From: Candidatus Eisenbacteria bacterium
GTDB lineage: Bacteria > Orphanbacterota > Orphanbacteria > Orphanbacterales > Orphanbacteraceae
NCBI GenBank assembly: GCA_016930695.1
Contig: JAFGGD010000054.1
Coordinates: forward strand, 1 to 64,000
Direction: 5' to 3'
Length of the DNA: 64,000 nt
Positions within the stretch are counted from its first letter, which is position 1, and each line of letters starts with the position of its first letter. The translations under genes and the position numbers were made by a program. Below the pieces are notes generated by a model, which was given only the letters and a program-made list of their open reading frames with translations, was not told the DNA's origin and searched no databases. Below are positions 34,580-43,707 of the stretch, piece by piece.

Positions 34580-37500
34580 TCACCGAATCAGCATGAGCCT
34601 TCGAACGCGGCTCTCGCCGCTCCACTCGATCCGTAAAAAGTACACGCCCGAAGCGACCGGCCGGCCGGCGTCGTCCCGGCCGTTCCAAACCACGGCGTGG
34701 GCGCCCGCCTCGCGCGAGCCCTCCACGAGCGTGCGCACCCGGGCGCCGCGAAGGTCATAGACGGCGAGCCGGACCGCGCCCGTCGCGGGCAGTCCGTACT
34801 CGATCGTCGCGTAGGCGTTGAAGGGATTCGGCCGCGCATCGTTCAGGCGGAGTCGCGCCGGCGGAAGCTCCGGCCGGATCGCCGCCACGTCGAGCCGAAG
34901 GGACACCCTCTCCCCGCCCGCGCCGATCATCTCCACCGCCTCCGGCCGCAGCGAGGGCGTCTTCCCCTCGCCGTCGGGCAGGACACGAATGAGATCGTAG
35001 ACGCACGCGCCATCCCCCCTCGCATCGAAAAGGAACACGCCCACCGAGCCGGTTTCCCCGTCCACGGCGACGATCGTCCGGGAGGGATCCGCCGGCAGGG
35101 CGGCGGCCGGATCGCCCTCCTCCACGCGGAATCGCGCGCGGACCGCCCGGAGCGGGAAAGAGGATGTGAGACGGATCACGGGTTCCGCCGAGGCGACGCA
35201 GGCGAACTCCACCTTGCCCGCGCCGGCGGGCGGCGCCGGCGCGCCGGCGGCCAGATCCCGCCCGAGGAGCACCACGTCCGACACATTGATCCGCCCGTCC
35301 CCGTTGGCGTCGGCGCCGAGGCTCTCCTCCGCCGTCGGCGTGAACACGCCGAGCAACGCCTCCAGCAGACGGGTCGCGTCCTCCATCTCGGCGCGGCAGT
35401 CCCAATCGACATCTCCCGCGGGCCGCGGCGGCGGGGCGAGGGAGACATCGAAACCGATCGGCCGGCGGCCGGGAGGAACCGGGTCGGTATCGATGAAGAG
35501 GCTCTCCCGGTACGAAATGCCGCACCGGTACTCGCCGGGGCGGACCCGCACGGTCTCCTTCTCGGCGGCCGCGACCACTCCCGACGGCGGATCGAAAACC
35601 ATCCAATCCCCCGGATCGCTCACGGACCAACCGAGAGATCGGTCGTATCGATTTTCCAGGACGAGCAGGGAATCGACGAAGAGCGTGTCGGAGCCGTTGC
35701 CGAAGGGGAGGCGGGTCGCGCCGGCGATCAGCTCCAGGCCGGGCGCGACGCCGAGACTGAAGACTCGGACCGCCGACGCGGGTCCGGGACCGCAATTGTT
35801 CCAGCCGGAAACGCGCCAGCGATAGGAGCGATAGAACTCGAAGCCGGAGACCTCCGCTTCGTCGCCCGTGACCAGGGAGTCGACGAGCAGCGTGTCGAAG
35901 AGGGGATCCAGCGCCACCTCGAGCCGAACCGCCACGGCGCCCGCGTCGGCGCTCCAGGCGAAAAGCACCGTCGTCTCCAAGTCGGTGGCGCCGTCCGGGG
36001 GCGCCGTCGGCGTCGTCGATCCGGGCGGGCTGATCGCCCGGCCGATCGCCTGGCAGTTGCCGTAGGTTTCGCCGCAGCGGTTCGCGGCCGCGACCCGGTA
36101 GAGGTAATCGAGACCGGCCGTCGGCGTCGTGTCGTCGTAGTCCAGGCCGCCGAGCCCGGGTGGAACGGCGCCGATCTTCACGAACGGCTGCGACGACGGG
36201 GTCTGCTTCCGGTAGATTCGGAACTCGCTCAGCTCGGATCCGATGTAGGCCGGATCCCAATACCAATAGACCCGGACCGTGCCGCAGCGGTTGCTCGATG
36301 CGGAGCACTGCGAGGGCGCCGGCGGAGGCGCGGCCCGGGAGCCGCGGGCGGAGCACGCCGCGGCGGCGACGAAGCATCGGTTTCCGGCGCGAACCGTGTA
36401 GGTGGACGAATCGCCGGCGGCGATGGTCGCGTCCAGGAGGCTGTCCGTCCCCGCGGGAACGTCGGCGAAAACGTGGCCGTCCTTCGACCGAACGACCCGG
36501 TACCATTCGATGTCCGGGGAAGTCCAATTCCAACGGACCGTGATGCCGGCGCAGGCGCCGCGGGTGGCGGTGCAGGCGCCGGCGGGCGCCGGGGCGATCT
36601 CGCCCGGAATGCGAACCGCCGCCGTGCACGCTTCCGCGGACCGCCCGCAGGCGTTGACGGAAAAGATCGTATAGATGTAATCCGTTCCTGAATCGAGCGA
36701 GCCTTGTCCCGCGGCGATTATCCCCGGGCCGACCGAATCGACCGGGCCGGCGCCGTTCCGGAAAAGGACGTAGCCGAGCCCGGCGTCCACCACGGGGCTC
36801 CAGGAAAGGTGGACCGAGTCGCAGGAGGCGATCGAAGCGGCGGCGGACGAGGGGGGCGAGGGGGCCGCTTCGATGGTCCTTCCCGTGTCGCTTACGATCG
36901 GGGATTCCTCGCAGTTGTGGGCGCGAAGGGTGTACACCGCCTCGGCCGGCGCGTCGCCGTCGACGTATTCGTACGAATCGCCGGACAAGACCACCGTCCA
37001 GCCGCCCGCGCCGGTACGGGTCAGCGAGTAGGTCCACACGGGGCCCCCCGTCGCCGGCGGGTTCCAATGCAATTCCACCGCCCGGCACAGATCGCGCGAA
37101 GCGGTGAAGTCGGCCGGCGCGGCGGGCGCCGAAAGGGAAACGCCGCTATCCTCGCACGCCTCGGACCAACCGCAGAGGCTCCAGCCGCGCACGCCGTAGA
37201 GCGCGCGCTCGTTCGACGGCGCCGCGACGTGGGTCAGCGTGTACGGCTCCGTGGTGCGAACGCCGATCGAGTCGCCGTCCCGGTATACCACCCAACGCTC
37301 CACATGCCCCGGTGAGGTGGGGGCGGTCCACGTAACGCGGACCCGGCCGCAAAGACTGTCGCTGGCATCGCAGCTGTTCGCCATCGGAGGAGCGCCCTGG
37401 CGCATGCCGCCGTCCGACACCGAGCCCGGAGAGAATCCGCAGGAGCTTCGTGTGCGAAGCGAGTAGGTCGCCGCCGCCATCGGCGCGACCGACGAATCGC

Positions 37501-39466
37501 GGAAGACCGTCGGGGCGTCCCCCGCGACCGCGCCGAGCGAATCGCCGTCACGGTAAAGGATGTAGCGGAGGATCTCCCATTCCACGGCGCTCCAGGTCAG
37601 CTCCACGTAAGCGCAGAGCGCGTCCGACGCGTCGAAGAGCGCGGGGAGGGGCGGATCGGCGCCGCGCAACCCGTCGTCCGCCGCGGACTGCGCCGAGTAG
37701 CCGCATCGGTTCCAGGCGCGGACCGAGTACTCGTATAGGCTGTCCGGCTCGCCGTTCGTGTCGGACCATGAAAGAGGCGATCCGGTCGCCACGCCGATCG
37801 AGTCGCCGTCCCGGTAGAGGACCCAACGCTCCACGAAACCCGTATCGGGCGACGCGGTCCATGTAACGACCGTCTCGTCGCATCGGTCGTCGGTGGCGTC
37901 GCAGCTCGCGGGCGACGGAGGACGGCCGATCCGCATCCCCGTGTCCGGCCCCGCCGCCTCGGAGAATCCGCAGGCGTTCCAAGCGCGCACCGAGTAGGCG
38001 TGGCGGATCATGGAGTCGGCGCCGGCGTCCGCGAAGGAGGGCATCGCGCCCCGGGCGACCACGCCGACCGAGTCGTCGTCGCGAAAGACCACATAGCGTT
38101 CCACGTCGCCGGCGGTGGTGTCCCAGCTCACCTCCACCGCGGCGCAAAACGAATCCGTCGCCGAAACGGCGGTGGGCGCCGGAGGCAGATCGCGGCGCGA
38201 TCCGGCCGCCTCCGCGGACGAGGCGGTATCGCACAGGCCCGCCGCGTCGACCCGGTACACATGAACCACGCCGCGGGCGACGGATTCGTCGAGCCACGAC
38301 GTCTCGGCCGCGCCCGGCGAGGCGACCAACGTGTCGTTCCGGAACACGCGGTAACCGACGGCGCCCGCCGCCGCCGCCCAGGTGAGGCGCACGCCGGCGC
38401 AGGCGGTGTCCGTCGCCGCGAAGGATCCCGGCGGGGAGGGCGTCCCCGGCGCGAGCCCCGAGTCGGGCGCCGAGTCCCCCGAGGGGCCGCAATCGTTAAC
38501 GCCGCGCACCACGTATTCGTACGCCGCTCCCTCCACCGCCGAGGTGTCGCTCCAGGCGAGTGAGTCGGCGGGAAGGGAGTCCGCGACCACCACGAAACCG
38601 CCCGATCCGGCGGGGCGTCGCGCCACCGCATAGAGAATGCCGGCGGCGGTGGAGGAATCGGCCCAGGCGAGACGAACGCGACCGCAGAGGGTGTCCGTGG
38701 CGGTCAGCCCATAAGGCGGATAAAGTCCCTCGCAGGAAACAACGAAGTCGTCGACGAACCAGCCGCGGAAACCGTTTCGGTTCGGATCGGCCGTGTCGAA
38801 AATAAAACGGAACCGGATCTCACCTTCGGCGCCGGTGCTACAGGAATAAACCTTCTCCTCCCAAACACCGGGCTCGCCGTACCCACCCGAGGTTATCGGC
38901 ACATCGTCCTCGGGCGATGGAGGATACGAGGTGCCGATCACGGTGGCCAAGGGCGTGTAGGCGGCCCCGCTGTCGTCGGAGAACTCCACGTACATCCAGT
39001 CCGTAGAGCCGATGCCGACGCTCTCCACCTCCCACCAGGTCCGGAACCGGATCCGGACTTCTCGGCCCGGCGGGGCGAAGATCACCGGCGTCCAGGCCGT
39101 GTCCCTTCGCGCGGCGAGGGATGTTCCTCCGTTGCCGGCGCTCTGCGCCGCCGGATCCCAGGGCGCCACGTAGGTTCCCGTCGATTCGTCCGCCGCGACG
39201 AGGCAGGCGTTCCCCTCCGCCGCGGCGGGCCACCACCCGTCTTCGGAAAGGGTCACCAGGCTCTCCCGAACCGCCGGGGCTACCTGCACCGTCTCCGGTG
39301 CCGCGGTCCGGTGCCAACCGCCCCGCATCTCCCACCGGAGGGAATCGGCGACTTCGAAGTTTTCCCGATAGGGAAAGGTGGCCGCCCGGGCGGGACGGAG
39401 AAGGGGCGCGAGGAGAAGGGGGAGAAGGATGACGAAGACGCGGGCGCGTCCGCCGATTCCACTCAC
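34580..39466 (-). CDS. giant secreted FN3-repeat protein with dockerin and C-terminal sorting module
   Basis: A 1628-aa exported protein starting with GTG, two bases after the barrel gene stop. Order of parts: signal peptide (1-28); a jelly-roll/MAM-like domain ending RGWFVDDFVVSCE (about 30-250); ten FN3-like repeats of about 88 residues, each with one Cys in the first strands (TDTLCGRVRLAW type) and one near the end (NACG type); an eleventh FN3 without the first Cys; a BACON-like sheet (LGWSVSDPGDWMVFDPPSG); a dockerin-type pair of calcium loops (about 1349-1405; the second, DANGDGRINVSD, is perfect, the first, DVDWDCRAEMED, degenerate); a beta domain; and a FlgD-Ig-like end (RPNPFNAYATIEYGLP to LMLIR). 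It probably acts as a long surface rod or adhesin. Third gene of an operon with a CsgG-like lipoprotein and a barrel. Confidence 0.85.
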   Translation of the reverse strand: MSGIGGRARVFVILLPLLLAPLLRPARAATFPYRENFEVADSLRWEMRGGWHRTAAPETVQVAPAVRESLVTLSEDGWWPAAAEGNACLVAADESTGTYVAPWDPAAQSAGNGGTSLAARRDTAWTPVIFAPPGREVRIRFRTWWEVESVGIGSTDWMYVEFSDDSGAAYTPLATVIGTSYPPSPEDDVPITSGGYGEPGVWEEKVYSCSTGAEGEIRFRFIFDTADPNRNGFRGWFVDDFVVSCEGLYPPYGLTATDTLCGRVRLAWADSSTAAGILYAVARRPAGSGGFVVVADSLPADSLAWSDTSAVEGAAYEYVVRGVNDCGPSGDSAPDSGLAPGTPSPPGSFAATDTACAGVRLTWAAAAGAVGYRVFRNDTLVASPGAAETSWLDESVARGVVHVYRVDAAGLCDTASSAEAAGSRRDLPPAPTAVSATDSFCAAVEVSWDTTAGDVERYVVFRDDDSVGVVARGAMPSFADAGADSMIRHAYSVRAWNACGFSEAAGPDTGMRIGRPPSPASCDATDDRCDETVVTWTASPDTGFVERWVLYRDGDSIGVATGSPLSWSDTNGEPDSLYEYSVRAWNRCGYSAQSAADDGLRGADPPLPALFDASDALCAYVELTWSAVEWEILRYILYRDGDSLGAVAGDAPTVFRDSSVAPMAAATYSLRTRSSCGFSPGSVSDGGMRQGAPPMANSCDASDSLCGRVRVTWTAPTSPGHVERWVVYRDGDSIGVRTTEPYTLTHVAAPSNERALYGVRGWSLCGWSEACEDSGVSLSAPAAPADFTASRDLCRAVELHWNPPATGGPVWTYSLTRTGAGGWTVVLSGDSYEYVDGDAPAEAVYTLRAHNCEESPIVSDTGRTIEAAPSPPSSAAASIASCDSVHLSWSPVVDAGLGYVLFRNGAGPVDSVGPGIIAAGQGSLDSGTDYIYTIFSVNACGRSAEACTAAVRIPGEIAPAPAGACTATRGACAGITVRWNWTSPDIEWYRVVRSKDGHVFADVPAGTDSLLDATIAAGDSSTYTVRAGNRCFVAAAACSARGSRAAPPPAPSQCSASSNRCGTVRVYWYWDPAYIGSELSEFRIYRKQTPSSQPFVKIGAVPPGLGGLDYDDTTPTAGLDYLYRVAAANRCGETYGNCQAIGRAISPPGSTTPTAPPDGATDLETTVLFAWSADAGAVAVRLEVALDPLFDTLLVDSLVTGDEAEVSGFEFYRSYRWRVSGWNNCGPGPASAVRVFSLGVAPGLELIAGATRLPFGNGSDTLFVDSLLVLENRYDRSLGWSVSDPGDWMVFDPPSGVVAAAEKETVRVRPGEYRCGISYRESLFIDTDPVPPGRRPIGFDVSLAPPPRPAGDVDWDCRAEMEDATRLLEALLGVFTPTAEESLGADANGDGRINVSDVVLLGRDLAAGAPAPPAGAGKVEFACVASAEPVIRLTSSFPLRAVRARFRVEEGDPAAALPADPSRTIVAVDGETGSVGVFLFDARGDGACVYDLIRVLPDGEGKTPSLRPEAVEMIGAGGERVSLRLDVAAIRPELPPARLRLNDARPNPFNAYATIEYGLPATGAVRLAVYDLRGARVRTLVEGSREAGAHAVVWNGRDDAGRPVASGVYFLRIEWSGESRVRRLMLIR

Positions 39467-39468
39467 GG

Positions 39469-40665
39469 CTAAAATTCCCAGACGAGGGAGGAAAACGCGT
39501 CGAGACCGGAGAGGTCGACGGCGCCTTCCTCCGCCTCGCCGAAAAGACCGGAGAGGCGTATCTCGAGTGCGCTCCGGGCGCCGAGACCGAGGCGCGCGCC
39601 GCCGCCGGTCCGCCAGACCCGGCCCGACCCGAGCAGCCGCTCTCCCTCCGTCGTCACGCCCGAGTACTCCCCGTAATCGACGAAGGCCACGGAAGCGAGC
39701 AGAACCAGGCGGCCCGAAACGGGGTGGGCGTACTCGGCGCGCAGCTCCAGCGCGTCACCCGTCAGGCCGCGAACCAGGTACCGCTCCAAGGAAAGGGAAT
39801 CCGGATCGCCGGCGGCGAAGGCGCCCTCTTCGGAACCCTCTCCCTTGAAGAGAAGGAAGGCGGAGAGGTCGAGGGTGCGGCCGCTCGGGAAGTGGAGGAG
39901 CGCCTCGCCGAGCAGGTCGACTTGGTCCCCCTCGTCGAAAAAGGCGGAGCCGTTCTTCTCGTCCCGCGCGAAACGCCGGTAACGAATATCGCCGGACAGG
40001 TCGTATCGGATCCCGCCCGCTTCGATCCCGCGGGCCGCGCCACCGGCGAGGTAAAACTCGTCGCCCGGTTTATAGCGCACCGTTCCGTCGTCGGTCTCGA
40101 TGTAGTCGTACTCCCCATTCCGGAGGTACCCGGCGCCGACGGAAACAAGAGGACCGCCGGGAACCGTGAAAACCCGCGCCCCCCCGAGGCCGACGTCGAA
40201 TCCTTCGCCGAGACGTTTAACGGGAAAACCGAAGAGCCGGTTCGCCATGAGCCCGGCGAGCAATTCCTCGTCCGGTTCGATCGGCGCGCGACCGGTCGGA
40301 AGTCCGAGGCTCAAGTCGACGCGCCAGCGGCCGCGGTCCAGGAGGAGGGCGCCGGAGAGACGGGCGTCGACGAGCCCGGCGTAGTCCGATTTCCCCTCCC
40401 CCTCCGTGGAGGCGATCGCGTCCCGCAAGAGGAGGGAGACCGAGCCGACACGCCCGATCCGCCGCCGCACCTCCAGCGGCGTGGTCCAGAGAAGCGCCTT
40501 CTGGTCGGGCGAACCTTCCTTCTTCACCGTCCAGTCGCGGAGAGCGAAAGAGAGACGCGTCTCGAAGGGGGGCGGGTCGTCGAGGCGGATCTCCTCCGAT
40601 CCACCGGTCGAGGCTCCGAAAAGGAGGGCCGCCAACGCGGCGCCGAAGACCGCGATTCGTCTCAT
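39469..40665 (-). CDS. outer-membrane beta-barrel protein
   Basis: A 398-aa protein with a signal peptide (ending near GASTGGSEE) and about a dozen amphipathic strand pairs, closing with SSLVWEF, the aromatic C-terminal signature read by the Bam machinery. SLGLPTGRAPIEPDEE recalls the phenol-degradation/MetA-type barrel group, but I cannot assign a transport substrate. It starts in an ATGA overlap with the upstream CsgG/TPR lipoprotein and ends 2 bases before the FN3 giant. Its position suggests a role in exporting or holding that protein, which is inference from context only. Confidence 0.75.
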   Translation of the reverse strand: MRRIAVFGAALAALLFGASTGGSEEIRLDDPPPFETRLSFALRDWTVKKEGSPDQKALLWTTPLEVRRRIGRVGSVSLLLRDAIASTEGEGKSDYAGLVDARLSGALLLDRGRWRVDLSLGLPTGRAPIEPDEELLAGLMANRLFGFPVKRLGEGFDVGLGGARVFTVPGGPLVSVGAGYLRNGEYDYIETDDGTVRYKPGDEFYLAGGAARGIEAGGIRYDLSGDIRYRRFARDEKNGSAFFDEGDQVDLLGEALLHFPSGRTLDLSAFLLFKGEGSEEGAFAAGDPDSLSLERYLVRGLTGDALELRAEYAHPVSGRLVLLASVAFVDYGEYSGVTTEGERLLGSGRVWRTGGGARLGLGARSALEIRLSGLFGEAEEGAVDLSGLDAFSSLVWEF

Positions 40666-41987
40666 GGCCGGTCCACCCGCACCGTGAGTTCCGCCCCCGA
40701 GGAGGGACGCATCACGGAGAGATCGTTCTCCTCGCCGAAACCGACGGGCGGGGCGGGCCCGAGCATCGCCGCCGTACGGTCGAGCCGGCGGGTCCGCGCC
40801 TCCTCCCGCGGCCTCTCGAGCTCGGCCGCCGCGATCGCGGCGATCGTCTCCCGGTCCCCCGCGACCCTTTCCAGGCGCTCCTCGGCGAGGGCGAAACCGG
40901 GATCGAGGCGGAGCGCCTGGCCGAAGAGAGAACGCGCCCGGTCATGATTCTCCCGGTCCTCCGCTTCGAGGGCGTTGCAGTAGGCGAGGAAGGCCTTGAA
41001 ATTGGTGGTCGGCACATTCATCCACTCCGGGTCCGTCTCCCGCGGCGGCGGCAGGTCGAGCATCTCCATCACCGCGCTTACGATCCGCCGCTCCATGTCG
41101 AAGAACTCGGAGAGACGGCCGCTGAGGGAAGTGGGGGCGTGCACGTCGCCGGTGAGGTTGTCCACCAGGAAGAACTCGATTCGCACCTCGTCCCTCTCCT
41201 CTCGCGGGAGGATGGTCCCGCCGAGGGACCACCCTGCGCCGAGCGTCATCTCGGGGGACCGGTCCGTGCCGGCGCTCCGGCCGCCGGCGGCGTTCGCTTC
41301 ACGCCGGAAAGATTCATAAAAAAGACGGGGCAACACGTGAAGGCCCTCGAGGCGAGAAAGGTCGGCGATCAGCTGCTCGGCGAGCCCTTTCCCCAGGTTG
41401 CCGTAGATCTCGGTCTCGGCGAGCACATCGAAATAACGAACGGCGATCACGTCGCCGGAAGGCTCTTCGGGTTCGTCCAGCGCCTTCCGCGCTCGTTCGC
41501 CGTAGATCTCCCGCACGAGGCGGGCGATTCGGCCCCGCACGGATCGAGCCACCACCGACCCGCCCGCCGATCCCGGATAGGAGCGGTAGGCGGCGATCGC
41601 CCGGTTCCATTCGCGGCGCCCCTCTTGGGCGAGACCGAGGAGGAGGGGGACGGCGCGGTCCTCGGGGAGGAAGTCGCGGGCCGCGCGGAGATGCTCCACC
41701 GCCTCTTCATAGCGGCCCGTCTCTAAAAAGGCGCGGCCGAGGTCCCGGCGGAGAACCCCGTCGCCGGGAGACCGATACACCTCCGCTTCCAGAACGGGAA
41801 TCGCGTCCTCCCAGCGGCCCTCGTCGAGGGCTCGATCGATCCGCCCGCGGGGACCGAAGGCGCAGGAGAGAATCGCGAGGGGGAGGAGAAGAAAGAGAAG
41901 GGCGGCGGCGGTCCGGCGCCGGAAGCCCGGGAGGTCGCGCCGGCGGGCACAGCGCGGGCGCCCGATGGATTCCAGGGGGAAGCACAT
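40662..41987 (-). CDS. TPR lipoprotein with CsgG/TolB-N-like domain
   Basis: A 441-aa lipoprotein (basic start, hydrophobic run, AILSC near residue 42). Two TPR-like helix pairs (RALDEGRWEDAIPVLEAEVYRSP, AFLETGRYEEAVEHLRAARDFLP) come first. A CsgG/FlgO-like part follows at about 185-310: IAVRYFDVLAETEIYGNLGKGLAEQLIADLSRLEGLHVLPR and later LGAGWSLGGTILPREERDEVRIEFFLVDNLTGDVHA, the alternating pattern seen in CsgG and TolB N-terminal domains. A third TPR-like pair (NHDRARSLFGQALRLDPGFALA) and a tail close the protein. CsgG proteins form secretion pores for curli; TolB-N proteins sense or assemble envelope complexes. First gene of the barrel/FN3-giant operon. Confidence 0.75.
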   Translation of the reverse strand: MCFPLESIGRPRCARRRDLPGFRRRTAAALLFLLLPLAILSCAFGPRGRIDRALDEGRWEDAIPVLEAEVYRSPGDGVLRRDLGRAFLETGRYEEAVEHLRAARDFLPEDRAVPLLLGLAQEGRREWNRAIAAYRSYPGSAGGSVVARSVRGRIARLVREIYGERARKALDEPEEPSGDVIAVRYFDVLAETEIYGNLGKGLAEQLIADLSRLEGLHVLPRLFYESFRREANAAGGRSAGTDRSPEMTLGAGWSLGGTILPREERDEVRIEFFLVDNLTGDVHAPTSLSGRLSEFFDMERRIVSAVMEMLDLPPPRETDPEWMNVPTTNFKAFLAYCNALEAEDRENHDRARSLFGQALRLDPGFALAEERLERVAGDRETIAAIAAAELERPREEARTRRLDRTAAMLGPAPPVGFGEENDLSVMRPSSGAELTVRVDRP

Positions 41988-42155
41988 TTCCCGTCTCGCC
42001 TCTTCGTCGGGGTTTCCGGGGATAGGAGCGCCCCATCCCCACGTCCGACCGTCCCTACCATAACACTTCCGAACGGCCGGTTTCCACGGGAAGGGGGGGC
42101 GGGATCCGTCAATAATCGCCGCGCAGGATTCTTAATAACAGGACAAGGGGGCGCA

Positions 42156-42189
42156 AAAAGGGCCCCGGAGGCGATTTCCCCCGGGGCCC
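42156..42189 (-). terminator. intrinsic terminator after the Omp28-like gene
   Basis: Stem GGGCCCCGG (42160-42168) with CCGGGGCCC (42181-42189). On the minus strand it is followed by CTTTTTGCG. It lies about 30 bases past the stop. Confidence 0.88.
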
Positions 42190-42217
42190 CGTCGTGATTC
42201 GATCGAAGCCGATCTCG

Positions 42218-43273
42218 CTAACGGATCAGAACCATCTTCCGCGTGAGCGCGGTTTTGTCCGCGTCCAGACGGTAATAATAAACACCGCTCCCCACTTCAT
42301 GGCCGAAGCGGTCCTTGCCGTTCCAGGTCACCGCGTGCGGTCCTTCGCCCATCACCTCGTGCACGAGGTCGGTCACCAGGCGGCCGGCGGGGCTGTAAAC
42401 CGAGAGGCGCACCGGTCCAGCCTCGTTCAACGTGTAGCGGATCGTGGTGAGCGGGTTGAACGGATTGGGGGCGTTCTGATCGAGCAGAATCTTGATGGGA
42501 GCTTCACCGACCGCCACATCCGTCGGATCGGGAACGAGGGCGCCCCAAGACTGCACGACGGACTTCGTCCCGGTCCTCTGGAGGAAAACCACGTTCGAGT
42601 AGCGGTTCAGGTTCAGCGCGCTATCGACCGGGAGGGACCAGTCGAAGTGGAGCGAATCGCCGAAGGCGAGGGTCAGCGGCTCGCCGGTCGTGTTGGGGAC
42701 GAAGTCGCGGAAGATGTCATGATACTTCCCTATGCCCGCGATCCGCATCCAGCTTGTCTTCACCGCCCAAAACAGATTCATGTTCGGATTGGCGAGGGTA
42801 TCCGTCACCACCACGTCGATGCCCACGTAGAGGGAATCGTTATCCCGCCAGTGATTCACGTTCAAGCGGACCGGGCTCGACAGGGTGACGAGGCTGTCCA
42901 AGGTACTCCGCATGAAGGAATAGAACTCCTCCGGCGTCCCGAAATCGGAGGGATCGGCGATGTACTTGCCGTCCCAACGGATCGTTGGGACGTAGTTCAC
43001 GCCGTACCAAAGACGCCGGGTCGTGATCTCCACCGGATTGTACAGATAATACTCGTCGTTCGCGGCGGGCCAATTCACGTGATACTTGATGATATTCACT
43101 TGGCCGCCATACTCGGAGACGATTTGTGTGATCGTGTCCTTGACCGTGCCGCAGCTGGGGCAGGCTGTGTTGGTGAATTTCTCCAACAAGACCGTCCGCT
43201 GCTCGGCGAACGCGGGTAGGGTCATCGCGAGCATCAATGCGGCGATGATGAAAGTACGGAGTCGCACGGCCAT
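42218..43273 (-). CDS. Omp28-like thioredoxin-fold secreted protein with C-terminal sorting module
   Basis: A 351-aa exported protein. After a signal peptide (ending MTLPAFA) comes a thioredoxin-like fold: RTVLLEKFTNTACPSCGTVKDTI, with a CPSC redox motif at about 38-41, and GVNYVPTIRWDGKYI with a cis-Pro-like VPT. This matches the Omp28-related group known from Bacteroidetes. A beta-rich middle follows. The last 80 residues are a FlgD-Ig-like module (PNPFNPLTTIRYTLNEAG, VYSPAGRLVTDLVH, VTWNGKDRFGHEVGSGVYYYRL, ending KMVLIR). It could act as an extracytoplasmic disulfide enzyme for the Cys-rich giants nearby; that is inference. GGAGG precedes the ATG, and an extended -10 lies upstream. Confidence 0.85.
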   Translation of the reverse strand: MAVRLRTFIIAALMLAMTLPAFAEQRTVLLEKFTNTACPSCGTVKDTITQIVSEYGGQVNIIKYHVNWPAANDEYYLYNPVEITTRRLWYGVNYVPTIRWDGKYIADPSDFGTPEEFYSFMRSTLDSLVTLSSPVRLNVNHWRDNDSLYVGIDVVVTDTLANPNMNLFWAVKTSWMRIAGIGKYHDIFRDFVPNTTGEPLTLAFGDSLHFDWSLPVDSALNLNRYSNVVFLQRTGTKSVVQSWGALVPDPTDVAVGEAPIKILLDQNAPNPFNPLTTIRYTLNEAGPVRLSVYSPAGRLVTDLVHEVMGEGPHAVTWNGKDRFGHEVGSGVYYYRLDADKTALTRKMVLIR

Positions 43274-43329
43274 CCTCCTTCTCCTGCTTTCATTAATTTG
43301 AGTTCACTACGGGGAAGCTAACAGGTTGA

Positions 43330-43338
43330 ATTATAACA
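43330..43338 (-). promoter_or_regulatory. extended -10 promoter of the Omp28-like gene
   Basis: TGTTATAAT on the minus strand (TG-N-TATAAT). Predicted initiation is about 50 bases before the ATG at 43273. No good -35 is needed for this promoter class. Confidence 0.55.
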
Positions 43339-43403
43339 CAGCCTATTCAAAAGAGATAGCTCATTCTTCCTCTCGAGACACCCCAAAAGGGCGCGCCCCT
43401 TAC

Positions 43404-43417
43404 TTGATTAAAATCAA
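43404..43417. promoter_or_regulatory. perfect FNR-type binding site
   Basis: TTGAT-TAAA-ATCAA matches the FNR consensus TTGAT-N4-ATCAA at all ten fixed positions. It is centred 131-137 bases from the minus gene start and about 297 bases from the start of the haem-protein operon. Oxygen-responsive control of one or both is likely. Confidence 0.75.
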
Positions 43418-43707
43418 GAGTTTATGGCGGGCCATTTGTTCGCGAAATAGAAAAAAATGTGAAAAAATGCGGGCTCTGGCCGGCCGGGCCCTTTAGGAGA
43501 ACGCTCCTTGCGCGCGCGGGCCGAGCGGTGGACGGGCGCAACGGCCGGGCCGGACGATCGCGGGGCCGGCGACGAGGAAGGAAAAAGTTGGACAGTGACT
43601 CCCGGCGTTTGCAATATGAGTGGCGTCTCGGAGGTAACTCAGCCCCCCCCGCGAGGAGCGCGAGCGGAGAAACGTCCTTCCCGTAAGAAGCCGCCCGGAG
43701 GTCGTCG

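Larger units (their letters stand above)
43274..43707. other. divergent regulatory region with FNR box
   Basis: About 430 bases between the Omp28-like gene (minus) and the haem-protein operon (plus). It is AT-rich from 43290 to 43460, holding an extended -10 for the minus gene and a perfect FNR dyad. From 43460 to 43700 it is GC-rich and I see no gene; ORFs there lack ribosome sites and family features. Confidence 0.6.

Noticed and set aside
34697-36691. 664-codon plus-strand frame opposite the 1628-residue gene
   Set aside because: Same reason: GC-driven shadow with no ribosome site and no recognisable domain.
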